Origin: Clostridiaceae bacterium | GTDB lineage: Bacteria; Bacillota; Clostridia; Peptostreptococcales; Natronincolaceae | Direction: 5' to 3' | Assembly (NCBI GenBank): GCA_018432235.1 | Contig: JAHDLO010000007.1 | Coordinates: 1-64,000, forward strand | DNA: 64,000 bases | Shown here: piece after piece, positions 37,423 through 46,015 of the stretch | Numbering within the stretch: position 1 is the stretch's first letter | Layout of the letters: each line of letters opens with the position of its first letter | The notes under the pieces: model-generated | Databases searched by the model: none | Seen by the model: only the letters and a program-made list of their open reading frames with translations | Told to the model about the DNA's origin: nothing | Made by a program: the position numbers and the translations under genes

Positions 37423-38433
37423 GTGGAGACAAGACGATTGGGAAAAGCCAATTTTGAAGTGGGAGTAATAGGCTTTGGCGGCATACCTATTCAAAGGCTG
37501 TCAGAGGAGACAGCAGTAGATATCATAAAGCAGGCAGCAGCCGAAGGCATGAATTTTATAGATACAGCTCGAGCCTATGGTGATAGTGAAAGACTGATAG
37601 GTCTTGGCATACAGGGGAATAGAGCACATTGGACAATTGCGACAAAGACAATGGCAAGAACCTATGAGGCAATGAAGCAGGATGTAGAAACCAGCTTAAG
37701 TAATCTAAACTGCGGAACCATCGATCTATACCAATTTCACCTGGTAAAAACCAAGGAGCAATATGATCAGATAATGGGTGCGGACGGAGCCTATAAAGCG
37801 TTGCTGGAGGCAAAGGCAGAGGGCAAGATAAAAGAAATTGGACTAACCACCCATAGTGTAGACATACTGGAGCTGGCAATAGAGGAAGGACATTTTGCAA
37901 CCGTCCAATTCCCCTACAATGCAGTGGAGCAGCAGGCGGAAGCAGCCTTTAAAAAAGCAAAGGAAAAGAATGTCGGTGTCATCGTAATGAAGCCATTGGC
38001 AGGAGGGGCCATAACCAATGGTAATCTGGCGCTTCGTTTTATACTGGAAAACCCCAATATCAGTGTGGTGATTCCCGGCATAGATGAGCTGAAGCAGGTA
38101 AAGGAAAATGCTTCAATAGGTAAAGAAATGAAGCCACTAACAGAGGCAGAGCATCAGGAAATAAAGAAAATCAAGGAGGCGCTGGGCTCCAGATTCTGCA
38201 GACGCTGTGGTTATTGTTTACCCTGTCCACAGGAAATAGATATACCGACACAATTTTTAATGGTGGGCTATTTTACAAGATATGATTTGCAGGAGTGGGC
38301 AATGGCAAGATATCAGGCACTGCCTAAAAGGGCCTCAGACTGTATAAAATGTGGTGTCTGTGAAAAGCGCTGTCCCTACGATTTGCCAATCAGGGAGATG
38401 TTGGATGAGGCAGTAGGATTTTTAGGTAAATAA
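37423..38433 (+). CDS. Aldo/keto reductase with C-terminal 4Fe-4S domain
   Basis: This 336-residue protein has an N-terminal aldo/keto-reductase barrel (GFGGIPIQRLSEE, FIDTARAYGDSE with the catalytic Tyr). The C-terminal ~70 residues carry ferredoxin-like clusters (CRRCGYCLPCP and CIKCGVCEKRCP). Such fusions are common in anaerobes; substrates are unknown. It starts at GTG 37423 with AAGGAGGA ahead. Confidence 0.9.
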   Translation: METRRLGKANFEVGVIGFGGIPIQRLSEETAVDIIKQAAAEGMNFIDTARAYGDSERLIGLGIQGNRAHWTIATKTMARTYEAMKQDVETSLSNLNCGTIDLYQFHLVKTKEQYDQIMGADGAYKALLEAKAEGKIKEIGLTTHSVDILELAIEEGHFATVQFPYNAVEQQAEAAFKKAKEKNVGVIVMKPLAGGAITNGNLALRFILENPNISVVIPGIDELKQVKENASIGKEMKPLTEAEHQEIKKIKEALGSRFCRRCGYCLPCPQEIDIPTQFLMVGYFTRYDLQEWAMARYQALPKRASDCIKCGVCEKRCPYDLPIREMLDEAVGFLGK

Positions 38434-38527
38434 TTAGAAAAAAATGTATATATTTTCAAATTTTGTAGCATAATCTTAAATAGTTTTGAAAAAGGCAAGT
38501 GAAGGCAAACTGATTCTAGAATATTTA

Positions 38528-38555
38528 GAGCACCATTTTGGTGCTCGCTTTTTTT
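38528..38555 (+). terminator. Terminator after the aldo/keto reductase
   Basis: GAGCACCA (38528-38535) pairs with TGGTGCTC (38539-38546) around a 3-nt loop, followed by a T-rich tract. The remaining 38556-38735 is less AT-rich, has a CTGCCC/GGGCAG hairpin near 38658-38673 and no recognisable gene. Confidence 0.85.
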
Positions 38556-38734
38556 GTGCTTTTTTATGCGTCATGCTGCCACCTCACCGACTAGGAGGCA
38601 CTCAAACACAGCGCCATTTATCCGTGGCACTACTGGACCTAGGACGCTTCACTGCATCTGCCCTATTGGGCAGTATCCTCTAACAACCCCACAAATCATA
38701 GGAAATAAAACGAACTTTTTCCTACGAAAATAAG

Positions 38735-38768
38735 GCTGATATAAAAAAGAAGAGCCCCTCAAGGGACC
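38735..38768 (-). terminator. Terminator of the GerMN gene (minus strand)
   Basis: On the minus strand GAGGGTCCC and GGGGCTC form an imperfect stem followed by TTCTTTTTTAT, directly after the convergent GerMN gene. Confidence 0.55.
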
Positions 38769-38775
38769 CTCATCG

Positions 38776-40083
38776 TTATTTTTCAGGATTTATATATTTG
38801 GAAGGAATTATCGGTGTACCTAAAGGTATATTATGACCAGTATAATCGGTAACCCCCTCCAGCTCAAATTGCACTACTTCAACACCATCTAGGGAACTAA
38901 AGGAATAGAGCATGGCCTCCAGCATAAAATCCCTATGAGCTGGCTTGTCCTGATATATGGTGGCAAAGGCTTCGTTCAAGGTCAGCACAAGGGTGGTGTC
39001 CTCCATCCGATGGCTAATCAGCTGTACCTCCTGCGGCACAGCCGCTATTCTGCTAAAGCGATAAGCATTATGTCCACCAACCTTCAGCATATCAAAAAGC
39101 TTATCTATAGTTACACCAATGCTGCCAACAAAATCAGGTGTAAGCAGCAGTCTGCCATTTTCAGTAAGGCTACCTAAATACAGCCTTGGCCCTTCTGGCG
39201 AAGCAACCGGGTCCTTCACATATAAATCGTGGAAGCCCGCCTCGACTATTTTTCGATTAAAATAAAATTGAACCTTATCCACTTCATTAATTGAGGTCAA
39301 GGAGTTTACAAAGGTTTCATAGGCAATTCTAGAGGTAGTAGACTGAGTCTGAAAAACACCAATGTCCGCAGGCAAGTATATATTTGCAGTTCGGCCATTT
39401 AAGCCCAGCTGAGGAGTCGGAATAAAGGTTCCGGTAGGAATGCCAAGAGACCTATCAGGTCCTTTTAAAAGCTCATCTACGGTTTTTCTTAAAGGTGTAG
39501 TCGTATAAGGGACAACTCTTGTTATCGGTATCAGATAATCATACTCATTATCTGGGAAGTATAATAAAAGAGCACTTTCTCTTCTGTCAATATTCTGTAA
39601 TGCAGGCTTATAGCTGAAATCAGTATCAAAATGAAGTGGTACCGATATCGTCCCAAGAGTCAAAAGATCACTAACGGTTTTAATCATAAGGGTATAGCTG
39701 CCATTCGAAAGATCAAGCTTTTCCTGATTCAGCTCAAGATAAAATTTAACCGGCGTGTTTGGGGTAATAAAGGTCTCTAGCTGGGGAGTGATTTGAGCAG
39801 CATCGTCATAGTTAATAGATTTTACCAATTTGTCATCGGAATAGATATCCAATAGTAAAGGTCTTTCATTGAAGATAACTGGAATATGTTTATCGGTGGT
39901 GGTAAGAATAACCTCAACACCAATATTATCTGAAGCATTGTCGATTGTACTGGCCTCAATTGCTACAGAAGCAGCGGAGGGTGTGGCTAAGGAATCAAAA
40001 TCAAAGGAATCGGCATACAAAGGAATGCCGGATGCGGTAATACTAAGTATTAACAACAAAACCAAGTTCCGTATTGCTTTCAT
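38776..40083 (-). CDS. GerMN-domain sporulation/germination-type protein
   Basis: A 435-residue secreted protein. An N-terminal signal peptide (residues 1-~24, ending at GIPLYA) is followed by a beta-rich N-domain. Two GerMN-like domains follow, at about 170-290 (ESALLLYFPDN...LLKGPDRSLGIPTG) and 310-430 (LYLGSLTENGRLLL...LEAMLYSF). GerM-type proteins act in the spore envelope and at the mother cell-forespore interface. It supports a spore-forming host. The gene is monocistronic and divergent from rlmD. Confidence 0.75.
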   Translation of the reverse strand: MKAIRNLVLLLILSITASGIPLYADSFDFDSLATPSAASVAIEASTIDNASDNIGVEVILTTTDKHIPVIFNERPLLLDIYSDDKLVKSINYDDAAQITPQLETFITPNTPVKFYLELNQEKLDLSNGSYTLMIKTVSDLLTLGTISVPLHFDTDFSYKPALQNIDRRESALLLYFPDNEYDYLIPITRVVPYTTTPLRKTVDELLKGPDRSLGIPTGTFIPTPQLGLNGRTANIYLPADIGVFQTQSTTSRIAYETFVNSLTSINEVDKVQFYFNRKIVEAGFHDLYVKDPVASPEGPRLYLGSLTENGRLLLTPDFVGSIGVTIDKLFDMLKVGGHNAYRFSRIAAVPQEVQLISHRMEDTTLVLTLNEAFATIYQDKPAHRDFMLEAMLYSFSSLDGVEVVQFELEGVTDYTGHNIPLGTPIIPSKYINPEK

Positions 40084-40255
40084 TTAATCAACTCCCTATG
40101 CTTGTCCTATTTATATATTTATTATAAAATATTGTAAGGCATTGGTAAATGATAATCGCTCAACAATAAATGTCGAAATATGTCGAATGACATAGCAAGG
40201 TGGCAATGGAGGTTCCCTGAGGTCACAAAATAGCGATTTGAGAGGAGAAGTTTTT

Positions 40256-41623
40256 ATGGTAGAAAATAACAAGGTCTACGAAATTAAGATAGATGACATG
40301 GGTCACAGCGGCGAAGGTGTAGGAAAAATAGAGGGCTTTACCGTATTTGTAGAGGGAGGCCTGCCGGAGGATCTTCTAAAAATAAAGATAACACAGGTGA
40401 AAAAGAATTACGCCATAGGTAAGCTACTAGAGGTAATAGCCCCAGCCCCCAGCAGAATAGCGGCACCCTGTCCTATCGCCCATCGCTGTGGGGGCTGCCA
40501 GATCATGCATATGGACTATCTGGCCCAATTGAAAATAAAAGAAAAGCGGGTAGCAGAAACTATAAAAAGAATAGGCAAGCTGGAGCCTATTATCCACACT
40601 ACTCTTGGTATGGAAAAGCCCTATGAATATAGAAACAAGGCCCAATTCCCTGTTGGACTGGTGAAGGGAAAGGCATTAATGGGCTTCTATGAAAAGGGCA
40701 GCCATCAAATCGTAGACACTCCCTACTGCCATATACAGCATCCCATAAATGTAAATATCGTTAATGTAATAAAGGACTATATCACCCGCTACGGCGTAAG
40801 CGTATATGACGAAAAAAGCGGCAAGGGCCTAATACGTCACCTGGTCACCAAGGTGGGCTATACCACTGGAGAGGTGATGGTAGTGCTGATCACCAACGGA
40901 AAAAGCCTGCCCCATCAGCAGGAGCTAATAGATGCTCTAAAGGAAAATGTACAGGGATTAAAGAGCATCATACAAAATGTAAATGAGAGAAATACCAATA
41001 TCATATTTGGCAGAGAAACAAAAACCCTCTATGGAGCAGATAAAATAGTAGACTACATAGGAGATTTAAAATTCAACATATCTGCCCAATCCTTTTTTCA
41101 GGTGAACCCCCTGCAGACAAAGGTGCTATATGACAAGGCCCTAGAGTATGCAGGCCTAAGGGGGGAGGAAACGGTATTTGACATCTATTGCGGCATTGGC
41201 ACCATATCCCTGTTTCTAGCTCAAAAAGCTAAGAAGGTATACGGTGTAGAGGTGGTAGAAGAGGCCATAAAGGATGCAAAGGAAAATGCAGCCCTCAATA
41301 ATCTCAACAACACAGAATTCTATGCAGGAGAGGCAGAGGTAGTAGTACCAAAGCTATATGAAAAGGGCATAAAGGCCGATGTAGTGGTGGTGGACCCGCC
41401 AAGAAAGGGCTGTGAGGAGATTGTATTAGATACCATAGCCAACATGCAGCCGGAGCGGATTGTGTATGTATCCTGTAATCCGGCCACACTGGCAAGGGAT
41501 TTGGCCTACTTGGAGGAGAAGGGGTATAGGACTGTGGAGGTGCAGCCGGTGGATATGTTTCCGCATACGGCACACGTTGAGTGCGTGGTTCTGATGACGA
41601 ATAGTGGTTTAAAGGAAAAATAA
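40256..41623 (+). CDS. rlmD: 23S rRNA (uracil-5-)-methyltransferase, RlmD/RumA family
   Basis: This 455-residue SAM-dependent tRNA/rRNA uracil-C5 methyltransferase has an N-terminal TRAM domain (YEIKIDDMGHSGEGVGKIEG), an Fe-S cysteine set (CPIAHRCGGCQ), a SAM motif (VFDIYCGIGTISLFLA) and the catalytic cysteine region (VSCNPATLARDL). ATG 40256 follows GAGAGGAGAAG. Its 3' end encodes HVECVV; this part recurs three times downstream, marking it as a probable integration site. Confidence 0.92.
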   Translation: MVENNKVYEIKIDDMGHSGEGVGKIEGFTVFVEGGLPEDLLKIKITQVKKNYAIGKLLEVIAPAPSRIAAPCPIAHRCGGCQIMHMDYLAQLKIKEKRVAETIKRIGKLEPIIHTTLGMEKPYEYRNKAQFPVGLVKGKALMGFYEKGSHQIVDTPYCHIQHPINVNIVNVIKDYITRYGVSVYDEKSGKGLIRHLVTKVGYTTGEVMVVLITNGKSLPHQQELIDALKENVQGLKSIIQNVNERNTNIIFGRETKTLYGADKIVDYIGDLKFNISAQSFFQVNPLQTKVLYDKALEYAGLRGEETVFDIYCGIGTISLFLAQKAKKVYGVEVVEEAIKDAKENAALNNLNNTEFYAGEAEVVVPKLYEKGIKADVVVVDPPRKGCEEIVLDTIANMQPERIVYVSCNPATLARDLAYLEEKGYRTVEVQPVDMFPHTAHVECVVLMTNSGLKEK

Positions 41624-41663
41624 GACGGGTTAACCACTATATGTAGTGGTTTTGGAGTGGAAA

Positions 41664-41711
41664 ATGGGCAAAAATCGTAGCAAAAAAGTGCAAATTTTGG
41701 CCCATTTTTTT
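41664..41711 (+). terminator. Terminator after rlmD
   Basis: An ATGGGCAAAAAT arm pairs imperfectly with AAATTTTGGCCCAT and is followed by a run of T. A smaller AACCACTA/TAGTGGTT hairpin lies just before it. The rest of 41712-42000 has short hairpins but no gene. Confidence 0.65.
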
Positions 41712-42000
41712 TGGCCGTTTTCATAGATGACAAAGGGTCGTTAAGGGGATATGACCTCCAAAACGGGAATTTCATATAGGTAAGTTCAAAGGCATCGAGA
41801 CAGAAAATCTATATGCCTTTGTTTTTACATACAGGTTATATACGAAGTGTCTTCCGGCGCTGAATAAAATTAGGTGAGTTCTGTTTTTCCGAAAGGAAAA
41901 GCATAGCCCTTTTTTATTTCCTTTAAATACTGATAACTCAAAAAGATTGGAAGACAACACAATTCAAATAATACCGTGCTTTGGTTACAATAATTCATAT

Positions 42001-42015
42001 GCAACTGATAGTTGC
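42001..42015. promoter_or_regulatory. Perfect 6-3-6 dyad upstream of the HTH regulator
   Basis: GCAACT-GAT-AGTTGC is fully symmetric and sits 84 bp before the regulator start in an AT-rich region, as an operator would. The factor binding it is unknown; autoregulation is a guess. Confidence 0.4.
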
Positions 42016-42098
42016 GAAGCATGCATCAATTAAGTTCTTTACTTTTCAGGTACTTGTGGCTAAACTTTAAATATGCAAATGGTGAAAGGAGAATAATT

Positions 42099-42674
42099 AT
42101 GGACTTGGGAAAGAGAATAAAAAATGAGCGTGAAAAATTAAATATGTCACAGGATGATTTGGCACAGAAAATGGATATCTCACGCCAGGCAATTTCTAAA
42201 TGGGAAACCGGAAGCAGCTACCCGGATATTGAAAAAATCATAAAGCTGTCAGAGATCTTTAATCTATCTCTTGATCAATTGGTTAAGGTTGACAAAAGCT
42301 TTCAGGAAAATCTTATCAAGGAGGGGAGGCGCATTATGTCGGGATTAACAATTTTAGGATATGTATTGATTGTATTAGGTGTTATTACATGTATTTGGGG
42401 TGGCGGACAATACTCTGTTAACCTGATGGACCCAAATTTTATGTCGTTTCTGGTCGGTGGACTGTTTTTATTAACTGTTGGTATAGCCGTAATCCGTAAT
42501 GTTCCATCCTGGCTGATATTAGGAGCTATATTCGTGACAGGAGCAGCTACGATTGTGTATATGGTTGGATTAAAGATGCATATATACTCATTATTAGCAG
42601 GGATAGTCGTCATTTTAGGTCTTGTGTTGTGGCTTACAACCCTGGTTCTAAAGAGTAATTTCTACACAAAATAA
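42099..42674 (+). CDS. XRE-family HTH regulator with membrane domain
   Basis: This 191-residue protein has an N-terminal HTH_3 domain (LGKRIKNEREKLNMSQDDLA, then ISRQAISKWETGSSYPDIEK), a short linker, and four hydrophobic segments from about residue 85 to the end. It is a membrane-tethered regulator of a type common in Firmicutes. ATG 42099 follows GAAAGGAGA; upstream in-frame codons encode unlikely sequence. Target unknown. Confidence 0.82.
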   Translation: MDLGKRIKNEREKLNMSQDDLAQKMDISRQAISKWETGSSYPDIEKIIKLSEIFNLSLDQLVKVDKSFQENLIKEGRRIMSGLTILGYVLIVLGVITCIWGGGQYSVNLMDPNFMSFLVGGLFLLTVGIAVIRNVPSWLILGAIFVTGAATIVYMVGLKMHIYSLLAGIVVILGLVLWLTTLVLKSNFYTK

Positions 42675-42805
42675 GTGCAAGGGCGAATTTCATATCTGCC
42701 CGTAATGCAGTCCATATCCCATCATTTGATTTAGTAGTTTGAGCTGAAGCAGTGGTTATATTGTATTTTGCTCTAAAAGAAAACTGGCACGGAAAAGGAT
42801 GAATC

Positions 42806-43474
42806 ATGAAAAAGCTAGTTAAATATATCCCCAATAGCATTACAATATCAAGAATAGGCTTAACGATTATATTTATAACAAATGTGATAGGGCAATTTTC
42901 ATACGGAAAAAATAAATTTATGAACCTTATTGTGATATTTTCGACTATTTGCCTTACAGACTTAATAGATGGAAAAATCGCAAGGAAAATTCGCTGTACT
43001 TCTGTAACTGGGGCTAAACTTGATGTTACAGCAGATTTATTTTTTATAGTGGTTTCAAATATAACACTAATAAGCCTTAGAATTTTACCGCCGTGGTTTT
43101 TAGGGTTTATAATTTTAAAGTTTGTAGAATTTATAATGACGTCAAATTTTACAATAAGGCACAAATATTTATTAAATAAGAATGTTTTTATATTTGATAA
43201 GGTTGGAAGAATTGTGTCTGCCATGTTTTTTGTAGTTCCCGGTGCAGCCTGTATTTTTCGGATTCTAATACCAGGTATTGCGGAAAACTTGATTAATTTT
43301 CTACTATACCCAATTTTGGCAAGTGGAATTCTTTCATCATACTTAAGAGTTAAGAGCTGCTTAAAATTGATTTTATCTAATGAAAGAAAGCAAAAACATG
43401 GTGGGTTCATCTACTATATTTTAATGAAAGTAATTATGAATAAAAAGCCTCAAAAAAATATTGAAAACTCATAA
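42806..43474 (+). CDS. CDP-alcohol phosphatidyltransferase family membrane protein
   Basis: This 222-residue membrane protein has the signature D-x2-D-G-x2-A-R-x8-G-x3-D-x3-D in full (DLIDGKIARKI...GAKLDVTAD, residues ~51-77). The family moves a phosphoalcohol from CDP-alcohol in phospholipid synthesis (for example PgsA); the exact acceptor is not clear. It lies in accessory DNA and is AT-richer than the core genes, so may be acquired. Confidence 0.82.
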   Translation: MKKLVKYIPNSITISRIGLTIIFITNVIGQFSYGKNKFMNLIVIFSTICLTDLIDGKIARKIRCTSVTGAKLDVTADLFFIVVSNITLISLRILPPWFLGFIILKFVEFIMTSNFTIRHKYLLNKNVFIFDKVGRIVSAMFFVVPGAACIFRILIPGIAENLINFLLYPILASGILSSYLRVKSCLKLILSNERKQKHGGFIYYILMKVIMNKKPQKNIENS

Positions 43475-43590
43475 CATAAATTTGTCAAGATATTTATTAA
43501 TTCTTTACATGACCATAACTTACTATAATGAGATTTTCTATTGTTCCTCTATCAAATTATATATCAATGTTGATTATAAGATATCCTGCC

Positions 43591-43673
43591 GCCAAGGGGA
43601 TACCAGAGGGGTGCGACATCTTTTTACGCACTCAAGGCATGTTGAAGCGGTCGTGAAGCTGGAACAACGATAA
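43591..43673 (+). pseudogene. rlmD-like 3' tail, copy B
   Basis: The sequence reads HSRHVEAVVKLEQR-stop, the C-terminal pattern of RlmD-type methyltransferases. It shares CCAAGGGGATACCAGA with the tail at 44667 and ACTCAAGGCATGTTGA around the HVE codons. No methyltransferase body precedes it. It is followed by a terminator-like hairpin and marks one junction in the accessory region. Confidence 0.6.
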
Positions 43674-43696
43674 TAGCGAGTAAAATCAATGGTTTA

Positions 43697-43735
43697 AACC
43701 ACTGAGTGCATAGATGACATTCGGTGGTTTTTTAT
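43697..43735 (+). terminator. Terminator-like hairpin after tail copy B
   Basis: AACCACTGAGTG (43697-43708) pairs with CATTCGGTGGTT (43718-43729) with G-U and near-perfect pairing, followed by TTTTTAT. Confidence 0.65.
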
Positions 43736-43872
43736 ATGTGGAAACATGTCAACTGGATTAAGCTTTATATAAGATAGAGTGAATTATATAATTGGATATT
43801 TAATTAAAGTTTATTTGGAGTATAATGGGGATATATTTCGTAAATTATTATGTTTATTCGAGGAGGATTCTT

Positions 43873-44156
43873 ATGATAATTGATATTCACGCTCATGTGG
43901 CAGGCGACTATGGCAAGGTTGATTTGATAAAAAACACGGCTGCAACTTACAATTTTTAGAAAATCGGTTTATGCACTAGCCCAAAGAATATCCATAATCA
44001 TAAAGAGCTGCCTAAAATGCCTATGAAGCAAACACCGGATAGCATCTATATTATTAACCGTATGTTGAGAATGGCTTACAACACTTTCTCAAGGGCAACG
44101 GCGTCATACAGCGGGGTTTGTTATTGAAGAGGGAAATTTCAGAGAAGGGAGTCTTG
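43873..44156 (+). pseudogene. Decayed gene starting like a metal-dependent hydrolase
   Basis: ATG 43873, after GAGGAGG, opens MIIDIHAHVAGDYGKVDLIK, as in amidohydrolase-type enzymes. The frame stops at TAG 43957. The same frame resumes with LCTSPKNIHNHKELPKMPMK, then shifts to FVIEEGNFREGSLDY-stop. Several frame breaks show a non-functional remnant; the full family is uncertain and two genes may be joined. Confidence 0.5.
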
Positions 44157-44160
44157 ATTA

Positions 44161-44644
44161 TTGAAGAAAAATATAGGTTTATATGAGCTGTCGGTCATAA
44201 CTTTTTTCTTTAATCTTCCGACTGCTGGAATAATAATTGAGATTTATGATTTGCAGCCTGACCTCAAAATCGGTGAATTGATATTGAAATGGTTCGTATT
44301 TTCAAGTGTTGGATTGCGTTTGTTAACCGCAGGTTTAAAGCAGATTATTGATCCCACATTTACAACAAAAGAAGTGTTCAAGTTAAATGATGAGGGTGTT
44401 TCCCTGTCGTTCGGGAAATTGGACTTGCCAATATTAGCTTCGGTGCGATAGGTCTGTTATCCTTCTTCCTGTCGGAATTTCGCTTAGCCGCTGCTGTCGC
44501 TGGTGGTTTATATTTCGGGCTGGCAGGGTGTATGCATCTGTTCCGGATGGGGAAAGGAAAAAAAGAACTGTTTGCCATGACTTCCGACTTTTTTATCTTT
44601 GGTGTATTGGCTGTTTTAGTTTTTACCAGCCGCATCCGTGTTTG
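44161..44644 (+). pseudogene. Frameshifted small polytopic membrane protein (DUF6790-like)
   Basis: The first part (from TTG 44161) reads to LTAGLKQIIDPTFTTKEVFKLNDEG. A one-base shift at about 44395 continues into CFPVVRELGFANISFGAIG, two more membrane segments and a stop at 44642. With the shift repaired the product is ~160 residues with four hydrophobic segments. The family label is from memory; the frameshift is directly visible and could also be a sequencing error. Confidence 0.6.
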
Positions 44645-44666
44645 ATTCCAACAAAACCCCGTTCCC

Positions 44667-44756
44667 TCCAAGGGGATACCAGATTTATACGACATCATTT
44701 TTGTCTACTCAAGGCATGTTGAGTGCGTGGTATTGATGTCAAGAGTGGATAATTAG
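44667..44756 (+). pseudogene. rlmD-like 3' tail, copy C (candidate att site)
   Basis: It reads GIPDLYDIIFVYSRHVECVV...stop. CATGTTGAGTGCGTGGT (44715-44731) matches the intact rlmD end at 41573-41589 in 16 of 17 bases, and the flanking bases are also similar. It has the position and content of an attachment-site duplication at the end of an inserted segment. Confidence 0.65.
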
Positions 44757-45120
44757 AAGGGCTGAAAATGCCCATAAATAAAGGGTTTCCAGTTGTTGAT
44801 CCTATCAAGTTCCTCATTAGATGTAATGCCACGAACCTTGTTCCTAACCGTTGTTTTTTCAATATCTAGTCGATAGAAATGCTCACGACCATCATACACC
44901 CTTTTTTATGCGGATAAGTTGAATTCTGCCAAATTTATCCCAGTGCTTCTCTGCAAACTTTGCTAAGCCCACTGCTTTAGGGTAATTGTCTTTGCGGCTA
45001 GGATCATGTGGTTCCAAAATGTCGAAAATATAACCTTGTGCATCAGCCCTCACAACCACTCAATCTGGGAATGCTTTTTCGGAAATATACCCTAACGCCA
45101 ATGGGGTATCGGGTATGATG
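44753..45120 (-). pseudogene. C-terminal remnant of a DEAD/DEAH helicase (type III restriction-like)
   Basis: The minus strand encodes PDTPLALGYISEKAFPD, an in-frame TGA (45062-45060) where TGG would fit, VVVRADAQGYIFDILEPHDPSR and VGLAKFAEKHWDKFGRIQLI. A frameshift in an A6 run follows, then VYDGREHFYRLDIEKTTVR and a final INNWKPFIYGHFQPF-stop. The EPHDPSR...FGRI pattern recalls the ends of large helicase/restriction proteins. Only ~120 codons survive. Confidence 0.55.
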
Positions 45121-45477
45121 GTCATCAGAATTGCAGAAACAAGGTATTGTGAGATTTGTGTCGAAATATGTCTCATAAAATAGCAAATAATAATATACGT
45201 TATATCCTCTATAAGGTAAAATAAAAGAAGGTAGCTACTAAAAATTAATTTTGAAGTAATTGTTATTATTTTAAGATAGTGGATTGAATTTCTGTCGATA
45301 CCAAAAAAGATATACATCTTAAAACAGATGTTATCAAAGCAAATGCATAAGATATGTTGAAGAAGTATTGACTCCCGGAATTCTGTAGAATGTTCAGGAG
45401 GTCTGTTTTTGTATTATAAAGAAAAACTTAATAACTGAAATAGAATGAAAATCTGAAATTAATGGGAGGCTTGAGCT
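45121..45477. other. AT-rich region without a supported gene
   Basis: No protein-like frame is convincing. The minus-strand frame over 45121-45317 encodes only low-complexity hydrophobic sequence. The ribosome site GGGAGG for the next gene is at 45464. Confidence 0.4.
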
Positions 45478-45801
45478 TTGCAAGCGAATAGATTTACAAA
45501 AGTGGATTGGACGCTTTTCAAAAATAAAATTGCTGATTGGCAGGAAGCCTATATGAATAAGCTCAGTAAGGAATATATAGAATTACTAAGTGAAGATGCA
45601 AAGCCATCAGAAAAATTTTGGAGGCTGGACAAGAGAATAAAGGCAGATAGGAAGAAAACTGGTGTTCAACTAGAAATGAGCCGGTCGAACCTTATTTATA
45701 ACATTGTTTCACTTATAAATGACGGTGCAATTAACTTTCAGGATCTGGCCGAGTTCAGTGATGAGCTGAAGGAAACTGTAAGCGCCTATGTTAAGAGGTA
45801 G
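45478..45801 (+). CDS. Conserved small helical protein, unknown function
   Basis: This 107-residue, charged, all-helical protein has FTKVDWTLFKNKIADWQEAYMNKL near the start and EMSRSNLIYNIVSLINDGAINFQDL in the middle. I know similar ~100-residue hypothetical proteins in Firmicutes, with no established role. It starts at TTG 45478, eight bases after GGGAGG. It stands alone in the accessory region. Confidence 0.6.
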   Translation: MQANRFTKVDWTLFKNKIADWQEAYMNKLSKEYIELLSEDAKPSEKFWRLDKRIKADRKKTGVQLEMSRSNLIYNIVSLINDGAINFQDLAEFSDELKETVSAYVKR

Positions 45802-46015
45802 TTTAGAGTATGTAGAGTTTTGAATGATTGCCCCTTATGAAATGCCCTATTGGAACAGTTAATGTATACGGTCTGGATTTTGCCATCTTCAGAGTGAAAT
45901 CAGAAGCTTTCGAGCTGAACGGATTTTGCGGACAGCGGTCGCAAATGATAGAAATTCGTAGGTTTTTAAAGATAAATGCAAAAAAAATGAAATGATGGAA
46001 GGAAAAAAATGAATA

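Noticed and set aside
38460..38555. c-di-GMP-like riboswitch suggested by GGCAAACTG before a terminator
   Set aside because: The second conserved strand (GACGCAAAGCC-like) and the P1 pairing are absent; only the terminator is solid.
38486..38683. 65-codon open frame in the gap before the GerMN gene
   Set aside because: It runs through the terminator, has no ribosome site and no protein-like features.
43461..43673. 70-codon open frame overlapping the end of the CDP-alcohol transferase gene
   Set aside because: It has no ribosome site and low-complexity sequence; only its last ~25 codons are meaningful, as the rlmD-like tail listed separately.
45060..45062. In-frame TGA as a selenocysteine codon in the minus-strand helicase segment
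   Set aside because: The expected residue is Trp, a frameshift follows downstream and no start region exists; simple decay explains it.
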